A stretch of 64,000 nucleotides of DNA from Rhodococcus rhodnii (GTDB lineage Bacteria > Actinomycetota > Actinomycetes > Mycobacteriales > Pseudonocardiaceae), in the NCBI GenBank assembly GCA_000720375.1, contig JOAA01000015.1:62001-126000 (forward strand), in the 5' to 3' direction. Numbering within the stretch: position 1 is the first letter of the stretch; the number at the start of each line of letters is the position of its first letter. This document shows, one piece after another, positions 1 through 9,525 of this stretch. Position numbers and translations under genes: made by a program. The notes beneath the pieces were generated by a model, which was not told the origin of the DNA, ran no database searches, and worked only from the letters and a program-made list of their open reading frames with translations.

Positions 1-117
1 ACGATCTTCGTTACGCGCCAAGCCTGTCACCCGATGCCCCGCCGCAATCAGCTGCGGTACCGCGAAACTGCCCAGCGTCCCAGTCGATCCGATCACGAGA
101 ACTCGCACGACCGTCAT
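1..117 (-). CDS. NAD(P)-binding Rossmann-fold (SDR/NmrA-like) protein, N-terminal part only
   Basis: Only the first 39 codons are present; the gene runs off the left edge of the window. The frame is open from an ATG at 117 to base 1. It encodes a short hydrophobic beta strand followed by a GSTGTLG loop, which is the GxxGxxG dinucleotide-binding motif of extended or atypical short-chain dehydrogenases and NmrA-like proteins. A GTG at 108 is an alternative start and is better spaced from the AAGGG sequence upstream. Substrate and reaction cannot be told from this fragment. It shares the strand of the GGDEF and FIST genes but lies 60 bases beyond the GGDEF stop, so operon membership is uncertain. 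Confidence 0.6.
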   Translation of the reverse strand, partial: MTVVRVLVIGSTGTLGSFAVPQLIAAGHRVTGLARNEDR

Positions 118-177
118 CCCTTCACACGGCGACTGTCGCGCCCATGGTGCAGCAGCGGCCCCTGTCCAAGCGGTGAG

Positions 178-1683
178 TCAGTCGGAGGTGGGAAAGGACA
201 ACAGCATCTCGTCGGTGAACACCTCGAGGCGGCCCCGGCCGTTGCGTTTCGCTTGGTACATGGCGACATCCGCGCGGCGCATCAGGTCGGCGGGGTCGGG
301 CATGCCCGGTGTGCTCAACGCGATTCCGATGCTGGCGTTCACCCGCAGCTGCCGTCCGGCGATCGGCATCGGTTCGCCCAGGGTGCGCAGGATTCGTTCG
401 GCGACTTTCGCCGCGTCGGCCGCGGTGGCCACGCCGTAGAGAAGCACCGCGAACTCGTCGCCGCCGAAGCGCGCGGCCACGTCTGTCGCGCGCAGCTGGG
501 ACTTCAGGCGGCCTGCCGTGATGGTCAGCAGGTCGTCGCCTGCCGCGTGCCCGAGACTGTCGTTGACAGCTTTGAACCTGTCCAGGTCGAGGAACAGCAG
601 CGCCACACGTTTCGCCTCGTGCTCGGCCGCTCCCAAGCGCTTGGTCAACTGTTCGAGGAACAGCCCTCGGCTGGCCAGCCCGGTCAGCGAGTCGTGGAAC
701 GCCTGGTACATCCGGTCCACGGTGTTGGCATCGGTCAGCGCGAGGCTGACGTGCTCGGCGAACGCCCGCAGCGTTTGCACGTCCGACGCCGTGTACGCGC
801 GGGTTTGCCGGTGCGAGCCGACCATCAGGCTTCCGGTGACCGTCCCGCTGTCGTGCACGGGTGCGGCCATGGAGGCACATAGGCGCCCGTCGGTCAGCTC
901 GGCGATCAACGACGACGTCTCGGCGTATCCGTGCAGGACGACGACGTCATCGGTGAGCATGGCCTGGCCTGCCGATCCCGCCTCGGTCAACGGGATTGTC
1001 GGGCGCCTGCGCGCGACCTCGGTGCGCAGGCCGACGTGCGCGACCAGCTTGGTGTCCTCGCCTTCGGGCGATTCACGCAGCCACAGGCCGACGATCTCGT
1101 CGCCGAGCAGGTCCTGGGCCGCGCCGGTGATCATGTCGAGGATCTGCGCCAGCGGACGCCGCCGGGAGATCGCGCGCTGAATATCGAACAGGTGCTCCAC
1201 CAGGCGTTGCCGTTGCCGCAACGACTTCAGCAGCTCGGCGTTCTCCGCGGCCTGGCGCTCGCTGCGTTCCAGCGCGCGCAGCATCGTCAGGGTGAGCTCC
1301 AGCAGCCGCGCCATCCCGCGCACCAGCGACTGCTCCTGGATGCTGAATCCCTCGTCCCACCTGGCCAGCAACAGGCTGCCCGGATGCGTGCCGCCCCAGC
1401 GCGCCGAGACCGTCGGGCATTCGCCGACGCCGGGCACTTCAAGCTTGTCCTGTTCCCGGCGGGTCACCGCGACCAGGTCGTCCTCCGGCACCAGGCCTGC
1501 CGGGAAACCGACCGACGCGACCACCCGCTCACCGATCACGACCGCCGCCACCTCGGCCTCCAGAGCCTGGGCGGCACGCTCGACCGCACCGCGGACGGCG
1601 GACTCCTCGTCCGGGTAGGACGAGATCACGGCCAGCAGCTCGAGCAGCTGCTGACCCTGTAGCCATCCGTCTTCGTCGGTCAT
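178..1683 (-). CDS. Diguanylate cyclase with two GAF-like domains (GAF-GAF-GGDEF)
   Basis: The 501-residue protein has GAF-like sensory regions at about 8-140 and 160-320 and a C-terminal GGDEF domain at about 330-495. The catalytic GGDEF sequence is intact at 407-411. An RxxD inhibitory I-site (R398-D401) sits exactly five residues before it, so the enzyme probably makes c-di-GMP from GTP and is product-inhibited. There is no EAL or HD-GYP domain and no transmembrane segment, so it is likely cytoplasmic. The start is set at ATG 1683, one base after the FIST stop, which implies translational coupling. A longer upstream reading of the same frame is low-complexity Arg/Ser text that overlaps the FIST gene, so I rejected it. 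The signal sensed is unknown. Confidence 0.9.
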   Translation of the reverse strand: MTDEDGWLQGQQLLELLAVISSYPDEESAVRGAVERAAQALEAEVAAVVIGERVVASVGFPAGLVPEDDLVAVTRREQDKLEVPGVGECPTVSARWGGTHPGSLLLARWDEGFSIQEQSLVRGMARLLELTLTMLRALERSERQAAENAELLKSLRQRQRLVEHLFDIQRAISRRRPLAQILDMITGAAQDLLGDEIVGLWLRESPEGEDTKLVAHVGLRTEVARRRPTIPLTEAGSAGQAMLTDDVVVLHGYAETSSLIAELTDGRLCASMAAPVHDSGTVTGSLMVGSHRQTRAYTASDVQTLRAFAEHVSLALTDANTVDRMYQAFHDSLTGLASRGLFLEQLTKRLGAAEHEAKRVALLFLDLDRFKAVNDSLGHAAGDDLLTITAGRLKSQLRATDVAARFGGDEFAVLLYGVATAADAAKVAERILRTLGEPMPIAGRQLRVNASIGIALSTPGMPDPADLMRRADVAMYQAKRNGRGRLEVFTDEMLLSFPTSD

Positions 1684-1684
1684 C

Positions 1685-2860
1685 TCAACTGATAGCCAAC
1701 ACCGCGAGCGTCTGATTGTGGAAGCCGTCGATCCCACGGATCCGCGCGATCTCCCCGTACGTGTAGAAACCGGCGAACGGCGCCGTGCGCGCCCACTTCG
1801 CGATCCGCTCGTTCTCCCGTTTGATGCCTTCGTCGCCGAGCACGGCACGCAGCGCCGCGCAGCTGAACACCAGCAGGCCCGCCGGTTCGCGGTCGCCCAT
1901 GTCGGCCAGCACGTTCTCGCACACGGTGTCGGTCGCCGCGAGGATGGAGTCCTCGTCGCCGGTCATCGCCCATGTCAGCCCGCCGTGGTCGATCGCGGTC
2001 CCACTGCCGATCGAGCGGCCGTCGATGTCGATCTCGGTGGACAGGTTGCGGGCCTCGACACCGCTGCGCCGTTGCACGCCGAGCGGCCGGGACATCGCGA
2101 AGTCCATAAAGGCCTGTCGATCGGTGTACGCCTCCGGCGGCGCGCCCAGCCGGTCGAGGTACACGTCCATCGCGGGCCGGTCGTCCAATGTGTACACACG
2201 GCCGTTTCCGGCACTCGTCACGATCATCGGATCGCCGGTCTTGCGCCAGCCGTGGCCGACCGAGACGGCCAGCGGGGCCTCGGAGGCGATCGTGACGCCG
2301 ACGACCGCGTCGGTCAGCACCTGGTCGTCGCCGATCACGAGCGTGTGCGCCATCCGCCAGCCGTCGCCCGCGGCGCCACCGATGAGCGGGATGCTCGCGC
2401 CGACGACGCCGTAACAGCCGCGCAGAATCGCTTCCTGGTCACGGATTCGGCCGTCGGTCAGGATCAGCAGCACCTTGTGCGGCAGGTCGTCGCTCGCCTG
2501 CGAAGCACACTCCGCGATCTCCGCACCCGCCTCACGTTGCCGCCCGGAGACACCTTCGGCGACCGATGTGGTGACCTCGATCCCTGGCCCGCCAATGGCC
2601 GCGACGACCACTGTGCCGTCGGTCGGTCCGCCTGGGGCGATCTCGCCGTGCGTGGAGCACCCGACCAGCGGGACGTCCGGACAGGTGTCCCGGATACCGG
2701 CCAGCACCTCGACCGGATCGTGGCTGATCGCGAAGAACACGATCAGGACCTTGGGGTCCGCGCCGGTGATCGCGTCGGCGGCGGCCGCCGCTCCGGCAGC
2801 GCGGCTCGCGGTGTCCGCGCTACGCGCGACCCCCATCCATCTCCTGCCCGGCTCGATCAT
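1685..2860 (-). CDS. FIST-domain (FIST_N/FIST_C) sensor protein
   Basis: The 391-residue soluble protein matches the FIST_N plus FIST_C architecture. It has an N-terminal region with a VGCSTHGEI-type segment and a C-terminal region ending in the GFYTYGEI motif typical of FIST_C. FIST proteins are thought to be small-ligand sensors and often sit beside signalling output genes. Here the stop codon is one base from the start of a diguanylate cyclase, so it may supply the input for that enzyme. I chose ATG 2860 because GGGAGG lies just upstream; the frame extends 16 codons further to 2908 without a better ribosome site. The ligand cannot be inferred. Confidence 0.85.
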   Translation of the reverse strand: MIEPGRRWMGVARSADTASRAAGAAAAADAITGADPKVLIVFFAISHDPVEVLAGIRDTCPDVPLVGCSTHGEIAPGGPTDGTVVVAAIGGPGIEVTTSVAEGVSGRQREAGAEIAECASQASDDLPHKVLLILTDGRIRDQEAILRGCYGVVGASIPLIGGAAGDGWRMAHTLVIGDDQVLTDAVVGVTIASEAPLAVSVGHGWRKTGDPMIVTSAGNGRVYTLDDRPAMDVYLDRLGAPPEAYTDRQAFMDFAMSRPLGVQRRSGVEARNLSTEIDIDGRSIGSGTAIDHGGLTWAMTGDEDSILAATDTVCENVLADMGDREPAGLLVFSCAALRAVLGDEGIKRENERIAKWARTAPFAGFYTYGEIARIRGIDGFHNQTLAVLAIS

Positions 2861-2908
2861 GCGCCCTCCCGAGGCTGCCAGGTGCATCACCGTAGTCGGC
2901 AGGCCCAC

Positions 2909-2941
2909 ATCGGGTAACAGGGACTGGTCCTGTTACCCGAT
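2909..2941 (-). terminator. Strong hairpin downstream of the beta-propeller gene
   Basis: A perfect 12-bp inverted repeat (ATCGGGTAACAG with its complement) encloses a 9-base loop, and further pairing extends into the loop. It lies after the propeller stop (3025) and before the FIST start (2860), both on the minus strand. There is no clear U tail, as is common for actinobacterial terminators. An operator role for the FIST gene is the alternative. Confidence 0.5.
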
Positions 2942-3024
2942 CGGAGCACGGCTCGTTCCGGTCATCGGGAAGCGACGAAACGGACAGCAGGAGATGGACG
3001 GATTGTCGCTGTTCTCCGGTTCTA

Positions 3025-5250
3025 CTAGGGGACGGGCGTCTCGTAGAGCCCGCGGCCGAATGTGGCCGCCACCAGCCGATGGTTGCGCGGGTCGTACTCG
3101 ATGTCGTCGACCGCGACCCGCGGCATGCCGTGACCGAGCCGGCTCCAGTAGCCCGCGACCGCGGTGTGCCCGAGGAACACGCCCTGGTCCGTGGCCACGT
3201 AGATGAGCCCGGCGAAGCCGAGGATCACGTCGTTGACCGGAGCCGACGGCAGGTTGCCGGAGACGTCAGTCCACCGGGCCCCGGCCGACCGGGTCATCAG
3301 CACGTGCGCCTGGTCCGATCCCGAGCGGTACCCGGACAACGTGACATACGCGGTCGCTGGGTCCCGTTCGGACACCGCGATCCGGGTGACCCACGGCTGC
3401 CCGTCGAGCACCTTCGTCCACGTTGCCCCGAGGTCACGGGTGATCCAGACCCGGCCGTCGTCGGTGCCCGCCCAGATCGTGCGCGGATCGGACGGCGCGG
3501 CGGCGACCGTGGTGATGGTGCCGTACGGATAGGTGTCCTGGCCTGGCCCGCCGGTGAGGTCCGGGCTGATCGGCGTCCACGTCACGCCGCCGTCGGCCGA
3601 CCGGTTGAGCCGGTTTCCGCCGTAGTACAGGATTTTCGGGTCGGTCGGGTCGAACTGCAGCGGGGTGAACCAGTTGCGGCGGTCAGCGGTGGTCGCGGGC
3701 GCGAAGAACGTCATCGTGTCGCCGCCGTCGGTCGACCGGAAGCAGTTGCCGTACTGGTAGCAGGCGAAGACGTTCTGCTTGTCGGTCGGGTTGATGATGT
3801 TCTCCTCGCCGTCACCGCCGAGGTATTCGTTGAACCGCTCACCGTTCCACGACCGCAGCGACCCGTTGTCCTGCGTGCCGCCGGAGATGCGGGAGGTGTC
3901 CTGCGGAGTGATCGCGGCGCTGTAGAACTGGGTGTACGGCTCGTACTCGGCCTTGATCCAGCCGCCGAGACCGTCCGCGTCCGACCGGTACACGCCGCCG
4001 TCGTTGCCCAGGTACACGCGGCCTGGCTTGCGCGGGTCCCAGATCATCGCGTGCTGGTCGACGTGGATCGTGGTGCTGTCGGCTGTCCACGTGCCGCCAC
4101 CGTCCTTTGTGGTCATCAGCGGGACACCGGCGACGTGCACCTGTTTCGAGTCGTCGGGATCGACCCAGATCTTGCCGAACCACCAGCCGAAGGAGGACTG
4201 CGACGACTTCAGCACGTCCGGCTCCGGCAGTCGCGTCCATGTCGCGCCCGCGTCCGCGGAGGTGTGGAAACTCGCGAACGGTCCGGCGGTGCTGTTGACG
4301 ATGGCGTATATCCGGCCGGGTTCGGAAGCCGAGACGCCGATCCCGATGCGGCCCACATCCGGCCCCACGCCAGGCAATCCGCCGCCGAGGCGCTGCCACG
4401 TCAGGCCGCCGTCGTCGCTACGGAAGACACCGGAGCCCTCGCCGCCGTAAGTGCGTTTGACCGGCGTCCGACGATGATCCCATAACACCGCGTACACACG
4501 GTTGGGGTTGGTCGGATCGATCTGGACGTCCACCGCGCCGGTGAACTCGTTGGCCACGTCGAGCACGCGCCGCCAACTCGACCCGCCGTTGGTGGACAGG
4601 TACACGCCGCGATCGCCGCCCGGGCTGTAAAGCGAGCCGTTGGCGGCCACGAAGATCCGGTTCTTGTCGATCGCGATCGCGCCGATGGTCCCCGAATCGC
4701 GCAACCCGATGTTCCGCCAGGTCTTGCCGCCATCCGTGGAGCGGTAGACGCCGGTGCCCTCGTAGGTGACGCTGCCGCCGCCCGGGTTGGGCTCGCCGGT
4801 GCCGACGTACAACGTCCCGTCGTCGGCGGTTACGACCGCGCCCATCGCCTGCGTCCAGTCGTCCGGCCACGCGGGGGCGAAGGTGCGGCCCGCGTCGGTC
4901 GACCGCCAAAGCCCGCCACTGGCCGCGGCGGCGTACAGGGTGTCGGCTCGTTTCGGGTCCAGTGCGAGGCTCACGATCCGGCCGCCGATGTTGGTCGGGC
5001 CGACCGACCGCCACCGCCCGCCGACCACCGGTAACTTCGCCGCCTCCTGCGCGGCGGTGTCGTGGGCGTGCCGCGGGATCGTCTCGCCGCGGATCGCTTT
5101 CTGCAGGAACCGGTGCTCGGCGGGGGCGGACGGCCCGCGCACCGGACGGTATTCACCGGGTTGACCGGTGCCCGGGGGATCGGCCAGCGCGGGGATCGGG
5201 GATAACAGGGACAGGCCGGCCACCAGGACCAGACAACGGCGAACTCGCAT
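3025..5250 (-). CDS. Secreted sortilin/VPS10-like Asp-box (BNR) beta-propeller protein
   Basis: The 741-residue protein has a classical signal peptide (charged start, hydrophobic core, ALA cleavage site near residue 23), so it is exported. The mature part carries about ten Asp-box/BNR motifs of the form S-x-D-x-G-x-T-W, regularly spaced from about residue 100 to the C terminus. This indicates a large seven- or ten-bladed propeller of the sortilin/exo-sialidase/photosystem HCF136-like group. Annotation pipelines often call such proteins glycosyl hydrolases, but no catalytic residues can be assigned from sequence alone, and a binding role is equally possible. I chose ATG 5250 because a GGGGGAT ribosome site precedes it; ATG 5262 is four codons upstream. 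It appears to be a single gene with a hairpin after its stop. Confidence 0.85.
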   Translation of the reverse strand: MRVRRCLVLVAGLSLLSPIPALADPPGTGQPGEYRPVRGPSAPAEHRFLQKAIRGETIPRHAHDTAAQEAAKLPVVGGRWRSVGPTNIGGRIVSLALDPKRADTLYAAAASGGLWRSTDAGRTFAPAWPDDWTQAMGAVVTADDGTLYVGTGEPNPGGGSVTYEGTGVYRSTDGGKTWRNIGLRDSGTIGAIAIDKNRIFVAANGSLYSPGGDRGVYLSTNGGSSWRRVLDVANEFTGAVDVQIDPTNPNRVYAVLWDHRRTPVKRTYGGEGSGVFRSDDGGLTWQRLGGGLPGVGPDVGRIGIGVSASEPGRIYAIVNSTAGPFASFHTSADAGATWTRLPEPDVLKSSQSSFGWWFGKIWVDPDDSKQVHVAGVPLMTTKDGGGTWTADSTTIHVDQHAMIWDPRKPGRVYLGNDGGVYRSDADGLGGWIKAEYEPYTQFYSAAITPQDTSRISGGTQDNGSLRSWNGERFNEYLGGDGEENIINPTDKQNVFACYQYGNCFRSTDGGDTMTFFAPATTADRRNWFTPLQFDPTDPKILYYGGNRLNRSADGGVTWTPISPDLTGGPGQDTYPYGTITTVAAAPSDPRTIWAGTDDGRVWITRDLGATWTKVLDGQPWVTRIAVSERDPATAYVTLSGYRSGSDQAHVLMTRSAGARWTDVSGNLPSAPVNDVILGFAGLIYVATDQGVFLGHTAVAGYWSRLGHGMPRVAVDDIEYDPRNHRLVAATFGRGLYETPVP

Positions 5251-5625
5251 CGAATCCCCCATGGGGTGAGCGGTTGGCAGAGGCGCCGTGACGCTACGAG
5301 TGCCCGCGTGGTCCGGACATCCGGCATGAGTGGGGACTTTTTGACAGATACTCGTCAGACACGTCCGGTACCGGTTTCGCGGGCTTGTCAGGCCAGATGG
5401 CACGCCTCGTCCCGGGAAGAACGGAGGGTGTGAATACAAAAAGGACGTGCCGCGGAGTGACGGCATTTGCCGCCTGATTGTCACGGTCGTGGTGGTGCCG
5501 AGTAAGTTCCGGGCTGTCGCGGCGTCGGCGCTGATCTTGATCTGCGTCTTCTTCGCGTACTGCGTGCTGGCCAGGCTCAGCCGGTAGTCACTCGTCAGAG
5601 TGTCGGACGGTGCGCCTAGGCTTAT
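5251..5625 (+). other. Divergent intergenic region between the propeller gene and uvrC
   Basis: This stretch of about 375 bases must hold promoters for the secreted propeller gene (leftward) and the uvrC operon (rightward). I see a TTGACA at 5341, a 10-bp CCGGTACCGG palindrome near 5366-5375, and TAGGCT at 5617-5622, six bases before the second in-frame GTG (5629). The last could be a leaderless -10 element for uvrC. None is strong enough to call separately. No SOS box and no small gene is evident. Confidence 0.35.
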
Positions 5626-7620
5626 GTGGTGGCCGATCCGTCGACCGACCGTCGTGTTAGTTACCGCCCTGCGCCCGGAACCATCCCGGACGCCCCTGGC
5701 GTGTACAAGTTTCGCGATTCCGGCGGCCGGGTCATCTACGTCGGCAAGGCCAAGAGTCTGCGCAGCCGGCTGAACTCCTACTTCGCCGATGTGTCCGGCC
5801 TGCACCCGCGCACCGCGCAGATGGTCACCACGGCCGCGTCGGTCGAGTGGACGGTGGTGACCACCGAGGTCGAGGCGCTGCAGCTGGAATACAACTGGAT
5901 CAAGGAGTTCGACCCGCGGTTCAACGTCCGCTACCGCGACGACAAGTCCTATCCAGTGCTCGCGGTCACCCTCAACGAGGAATTCCCGCGGCTGCACGTG
6001 TACCGCGGCGCGCGCCGCAAAGGCGTGCGGTACTTCGGTCCGTACGCGCACGCGTGGGCGTTGCGGGAAACGCTCGACGTTCTACTCAGAGTGTTCCCGG
6101 CCCGGACTTGTTCGCGGGACGTGTTCCGGCGGCAGTCGCGGATTGGCAGGCCCTGTCTGCTCGGTGACATCGGCAAATGTTCGGCGCCGTGCGTCGGGCG
6201 GGTGACTGCCGGGCAGCACCGCCAGATCGTCGACGATTTCTGTGAGTTCTTCGCCGGCCGTACCGACGTGATGATGCGCCGCCTGGAAAAGGAGATGCAG
6301 GAGGCGGCGGCCGAGCTGGAATTCGAGCGGGCCGCGCGGTTGCGTGACGATCTTGGCGCGCTCAGGCGGGCGATGGAAAAGCAGGCCGTCGTGCTCGGGG
6401 ACGGCGCGGACGCGGACGTTGTCGCCTTCGCACAGGATGATCTGGAAGCGGCCGTGCAGGTCTTCCACGTCCGCGGCGGCCGGGTCCGCGGCCAGCGCGG
6501 CTGGGTGATCGAGAAGGTCGAGGCGACCGGTACCGCGGGGTTGGTCGACCAGTTCCTCAGCCAGTTCTATGGCGATCAGGCCACTGCCGACGAGCCCATC
6601 GACGGCAGTCCAGAGGAGAACAGCGCAGAGGAGAATAGCGCAGTGCCGCGAGAGGTGCTGGTTCCCGAACTGCCCGACGACGCGCCCGCGATCGCCGAGT
6701 GGCTCAGCACATTGCGCGGTTCCCGCGTGCAGCTGCGGGTTCCGCAGCGCGGGGACAAGCGTGCGTTGATGGAAACCGTGGAGCGCAACGCCAAAGAGGC
6801 GTTCGTCCAGCACAAGCTCAAGCGCGCGGGCGACCTGACCGCTCGGTCGGCCGCGTTGCAGGAGCTGCAGGACCAGCTCGGCCTGGACACCGCGCCGCTG
6901 CGGATCGAATGCGTCGACATCAGCCACATCCAGGGCAGTGACGTCGTCGCGTCGCTTGTGGTGTTCGAGGACGGCTTGCCGCGTAAGGCCGAGTACCGCC
7001 GGTTCGCCATCCGGGAAGCGGCGACTCAGGGCGATGTGGCGTCCATCGCCGAGGTCGTGCGTCGCCGGTTCTACCGGATGGTCAACGAGACCGCGCCAAA
7101 TGAATCGGCACAGCACGGTTCGAAGCCGGGCATCGATCCGGAGACCGGCAAACCGAAGAAGTTCGCCTACCCGCCGAACCTGCTCGTGGTCGACGGTGCC
7201 GGGCCGCAGGCCAACGCGGCCGCGGATGTGCTCACCGACATGGGGATCGGTGACGTCGCGGTGATCGGGCTGGCCAAGCGGCTCGAGGAGGTCTGGCTGC
7301 CTGCCGAGCCGGACCCGCTCATCCTGCCGCGCACCAGCGAGGCGCTGTATCTGCTGCAACGGGTGCGTGACGAGGCGCACCGCTTCGCGATCACGTATCA
7401 CCGCCAGAAACGGGCCAAGCGGATGACCACATCCGCCCTCGATGACGTGCCCGGTCTCGGCGAAACCAGGAAAACCGCGTTGATCAAGCATTTCGGCTCG
7501 CTGAAACGCCTGCGCGCGGCAACGATCGACGAGATCAGCGAGGTGCCGGGTGTGGGCCGGCGCACCGCTGAGGCCGTTGCGGCGGCCCTGGTCAGGGATA
7601 AAGAGGGGAACGATGTCTGA
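5626..7620 (+). CDS. uvrC: Excinuclease ABC subunit C
   Basis: UvrC makes the dual incisions around bulky DNA lesions together with UvrA and UvrB. The 664-residue protein shows the GIY-YIG nuclease domain at the N terminus (GVY...[10 protein letters not shown]), the Cys-containing segment, and a UVR UvrB-binding helix pair around residues 215-250. It also has the RNase H-like second nuclease region (VDISHIQG) around 425 and tandem helix-hairpin-helix motifs at the C terminus. The start is GTG 5626 or the adjacent GTG 5629. The gene heads the conserved actinobacterial uvrC-rapZ-yvcK-whiA operon and overlaps rapZ by 8 bases. Near residue 328 the linker contains a duplicated EENSA peptide caused by a 15-bp tandem repeat. 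Confidence 0.97.
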   Translation: MVADPSTDRRVSYRPAPGTIPDAPGVYKFRDSGGRVIYVGKAKSLRSRLNSYFADVSGLHPRTAQMVTTAASVEWTVVTTEVEALQLEYNWIKEFDPRFNVRYRDDKSYPVLAVTLNEEFPRLHVYRGARRKGVRYFGPYAHAWALRETLDVLLRVFPARTCSRDVFRRQSRIGRPCLLGDIGKCSAPCVGRVTAGQHRQIVDDFCEFFAGRTDVMMRRLEKEMQEAAAELEFERAARLRDDLGALRRAMEKQAVVLGDGADADVVAFAQDDLEAAVQVFHVRGGRVRGQRGWVIEKVEATGTAGLVDQFLSQFYGDQATADEPIDGSPEENSAEENSAVPREVLVPELPDDAPAIAEWLSTLRGSRVQLRVPQRGDKRALMETVERNAKEAFVQHKLKRAGDLTARSAALQELQDQLGLDTAPLRIECVDISHIQGSDVVASLVVFEDGLPRKAEYRRFAIREAATQGDVASIAEVVRRRFYRMVNETAPNESAQHGSKPGIDPETGKPKKFAYPPNLLVVDGAGPQANAAADVLTDMGIGDVAVIGLAKRLEEVWLPAEPDPLILPRTSEALYLLQRVRDEAHRFAITYHRQKRAKRMTTSALDDVPGLGETRKTALIKHFGSLKRLRAATIDEISEVPGVGRRTAEAVAAALVRDKEGNDV

Positions 7621-8485
7621 ATCCGGTATCGAAGTGGCGGTGGTGACCGGCCTGTCCGGCGCCGGCCGCAGCACGGCGGCCAAGTGTCTTGAGGACCTTG
7701 GCTGGTTCGTGGTGGACAACCTGCCGCCCGAGCTGATCGCGACGATCATCGAGCTCGGTGTGCAGGCGCGCGGCGCGATCACCAAGGTCGCCGTCGTGAT
7801 GGACGTGCGCAGCCGCGCGTTCACCGAAGACCTGTCGTCGGTGATCAAGGACCTGGACGCGCGCGGGTACAAACCGCGGGTGCTGTTCCTCGAGGCGACC
7901 GACGAGTTGCTGATCCGGCGGTTCGAGCACGTCCGGCGCGGTCACCCGATGCAGGGTGACGGCAGGCTGATCGACGGCATCAAGGCGGAGCGGCACCTGC
8001 TCACGCCGCTGCGCGAGGAAGCCGACCTGATCCTGGACACGACTTCGCTGTCGGTGCACCAGTTGCGCGCCAAGATCGAGGACGCGTTCGGCGGCGCCGA
8101 GGACCTGCAGACCCGCGTGACCGTGCTGTCGTTCGGCTACAAGTACGGCCTGCCGATGGACGCCGACCTGGTGATGGACGTCCGGTTCTTGCCCAACCCG
8201 TTCTGGATCCCGGAGTTGCGTGAGCAGACCGGCCTGGACTCCGAGGTCCGCAACTACGTGCTGACCCAGGAAGGCGCCGAGGACTTCCTCGAGCGCTACC
8301 ACGAACTGCTCCGGCTGATCGGCGCGGGCTACCGCCGCGAGGGCAAGCGTTACCTGACCCTGGCGATCGGGTGCACCGGCGGGAAACACCGCAGCGTCGC
8401 GATGTCCGAGGAGCTGGCTACCAGGTTGTCCAAAGAGGACGGTGTGGCGGTGAAGGTCGTCCATCGGGATTTGGGGCGCGAGTGA
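7613..8485 (+). CDS. rapZ: RNase adapter / nucleotide-binding protein RapZ (YvcJ family)
   Basis: The 290-residue protein has an N-terminal Walker A motif of the form GLSGAGRST and the conserved C-terminal block [10 protein letters not shown] that defines the RapZ/YvcJ family. In Escherichia coli RapZ steers RNase E to a small RNA controlling amino-sugar synthesis; in Gram-positive bacteria the homologue is a P-loop nucleotide-binding protein of less clear role. The start ATG 7613 lies inside the end of uvrC, preceded by GAGGGG, and the stop overlaps the GTG of yvcK. The gene therefore belongs to a translationally coupled operon. The local order is the standard one in actinobacteria, which makes the assignment firm. 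Confidence 0.95.
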   Translation: MSESGIEVAVVTGLSGAGRSTAAKCLEDLGWFVVDNLPPELIATIIELGVQARGAITKVAVVMDVRSRAFTEDLSSVIKDLDARGYKPRVLFLEATDELLIRRFEHVRRGHPMQGDGRLIDGIKAERHLLTPLREEADLILDTTSLSVHQLRAKIEDAFGGAEDLQTRVTVLSFGYKYGLPMDADLVMDVRFLPNPFWIPELREQTGLDSEVRNYVLTQEGAEDFLERYHELLRLIGAGYRREGKRYLTLAIGCTGGKHRSVAMSEELATRLSKEDGVAVKVVHRDLGRE

Positions 8486-9525
8486 GAAATCGGTCTACGG
8501 AGCCGGCACCACGGGTGGTAGCGCTCGGTGGTGGTCACGGGCTGCACGCGACATTGAGCGCGTTGCGCGAGATCACCTCGGACGTGACGGCCGTGGTCAC
8601 AGTCGCGGACGACGGCGGCTCCTCGGGCCGGTTGCGCCGGGAACTGGGCATGCTCCCGCCCGGCGACCTGCGTAAGGCGTTGGTCGCCCTGGCGGGCGCC
8701 GACGACAACGCGAAACTGTGGAACTCGGTGTTCCAGCACCGGTTCGGCGGCACGGGCGCGCTGGCCGGGCACGCGATCGGCAACCTGGTGCTCTCCGGGC
8801 TGATCGAGGTCCTCGGTGACCCGGTCGCCGCGCTGGACGAAGCCGCGCGAATGCTCGGCATCACCGGCCGTGTGCTGCCCATGTCGTGCGAGCCGCTGGA
8901 CATCGAGGCCGACGTGGAAGGCCTCGACGAGGATCCGGCCGCGATCCGCCGGATCCGCGGCCAGGTCGCCGTGGCCACGACGCCGGGCCGGGTGCGGCGG
9001 ATCGGTCTGCAGACCAGTTCGGGTGATGTGCCGACCGCATGTCCGGAGGCATTGGCCGCCGTCCGTTCGGCGGATCTTGTCGTGCTCGGTCCGGGCTCAT
9101 GGTTCACGAGCGTCTTGCCGCACCTGCTGGTGCCAGAGTTGCATCGCGCGCTTGTCGAGACAAAAGCGACGCGTGTGGTCGTGCTGAATCTCGTGCCACA
9201 ACCGGGTGAGACGGCTGGGTTCTCACCAGAGCAGCATCTGGACGTACTCTGCGAACACGCTTCAGAGCTCCGCGTGGACGCGGTCATCGCCGACGCGAAC
9301 GCGGTGCCTACGCCGGACCGGCTGCGGCGTGCCGCTGCCGCGCTCGGTGCGCAGGCGCATCTGGCCCCGGTGGCGACGCCGGGAGCCGCGGATCGTCATG
9401 ATCCGGCCGCGCTTGCCCGGAGTCTGCGGCACGCGTTGGCCGGAACGACGAGCGCGACCGGCCAGGAGATGGTGGGATACGCAGGGCGTGAGCCCGGCGG
9501 GGGAGAGGAGGACACGTGGCGATGA
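8482..9525 (+). CDS. Gluconeogenesis factor YvcK/CofD-like (UPF0052)
   Basis: The 347-residue protein begins with a Rossmann-like VVALGGGHG loop and the [13 protein letters not shown] segment diagnostic of the YvcK/CofD-like family. Bacillus YvcK binds UDP-sugars and is needed for growth on gluconeogenic carbon sources and for cell shape; the mycobacterial homologue CuvA has a similar link to the cell wall. The start is GTG 8482, sharing GTGA with the rapZ stop, and the 3' end overlaps the whiA start. Although related to F420 biosynthesis protein CofD, the operon context fixes the YvcK identity. Confidence 0.93.
   Translation: MRNRSTEPAPRVVALGGGHGLHATLSALREITSDVTAVVTVADDGGSSGRLRRELGMLPPGDLRKALVALAGADDNAKLWNSVFQHRFGGTGALAGHAIGNLVLSGLIEVLGDPVAALDEAARMLGITGRVLPMSCEPLDIEADVEGLDEDPAAIRRIRGQVAVATTPGRVRRIGLQTSSGDVPTACPEALAAVRSADLVVLGPGSWFTSVLPHLLVPELHRALVETKATRVVVLNLVPQPGETAGFSPEQHLDVLCEHASELRVDAVIADANAVPTPDRLRRAAAALGAQAHLAPVATPGAADRHDPAALARSLRHALAGTTSATGQEMVGYAGREPGGGEEDTWR

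Noticed and set aside
5251..6051. N-terminal extension of the beta-propeller gene to 6051
   Set aside because: The extension overlaps uvrC in antisense; a clear signal peptide with a ribosome site starts at 5250.
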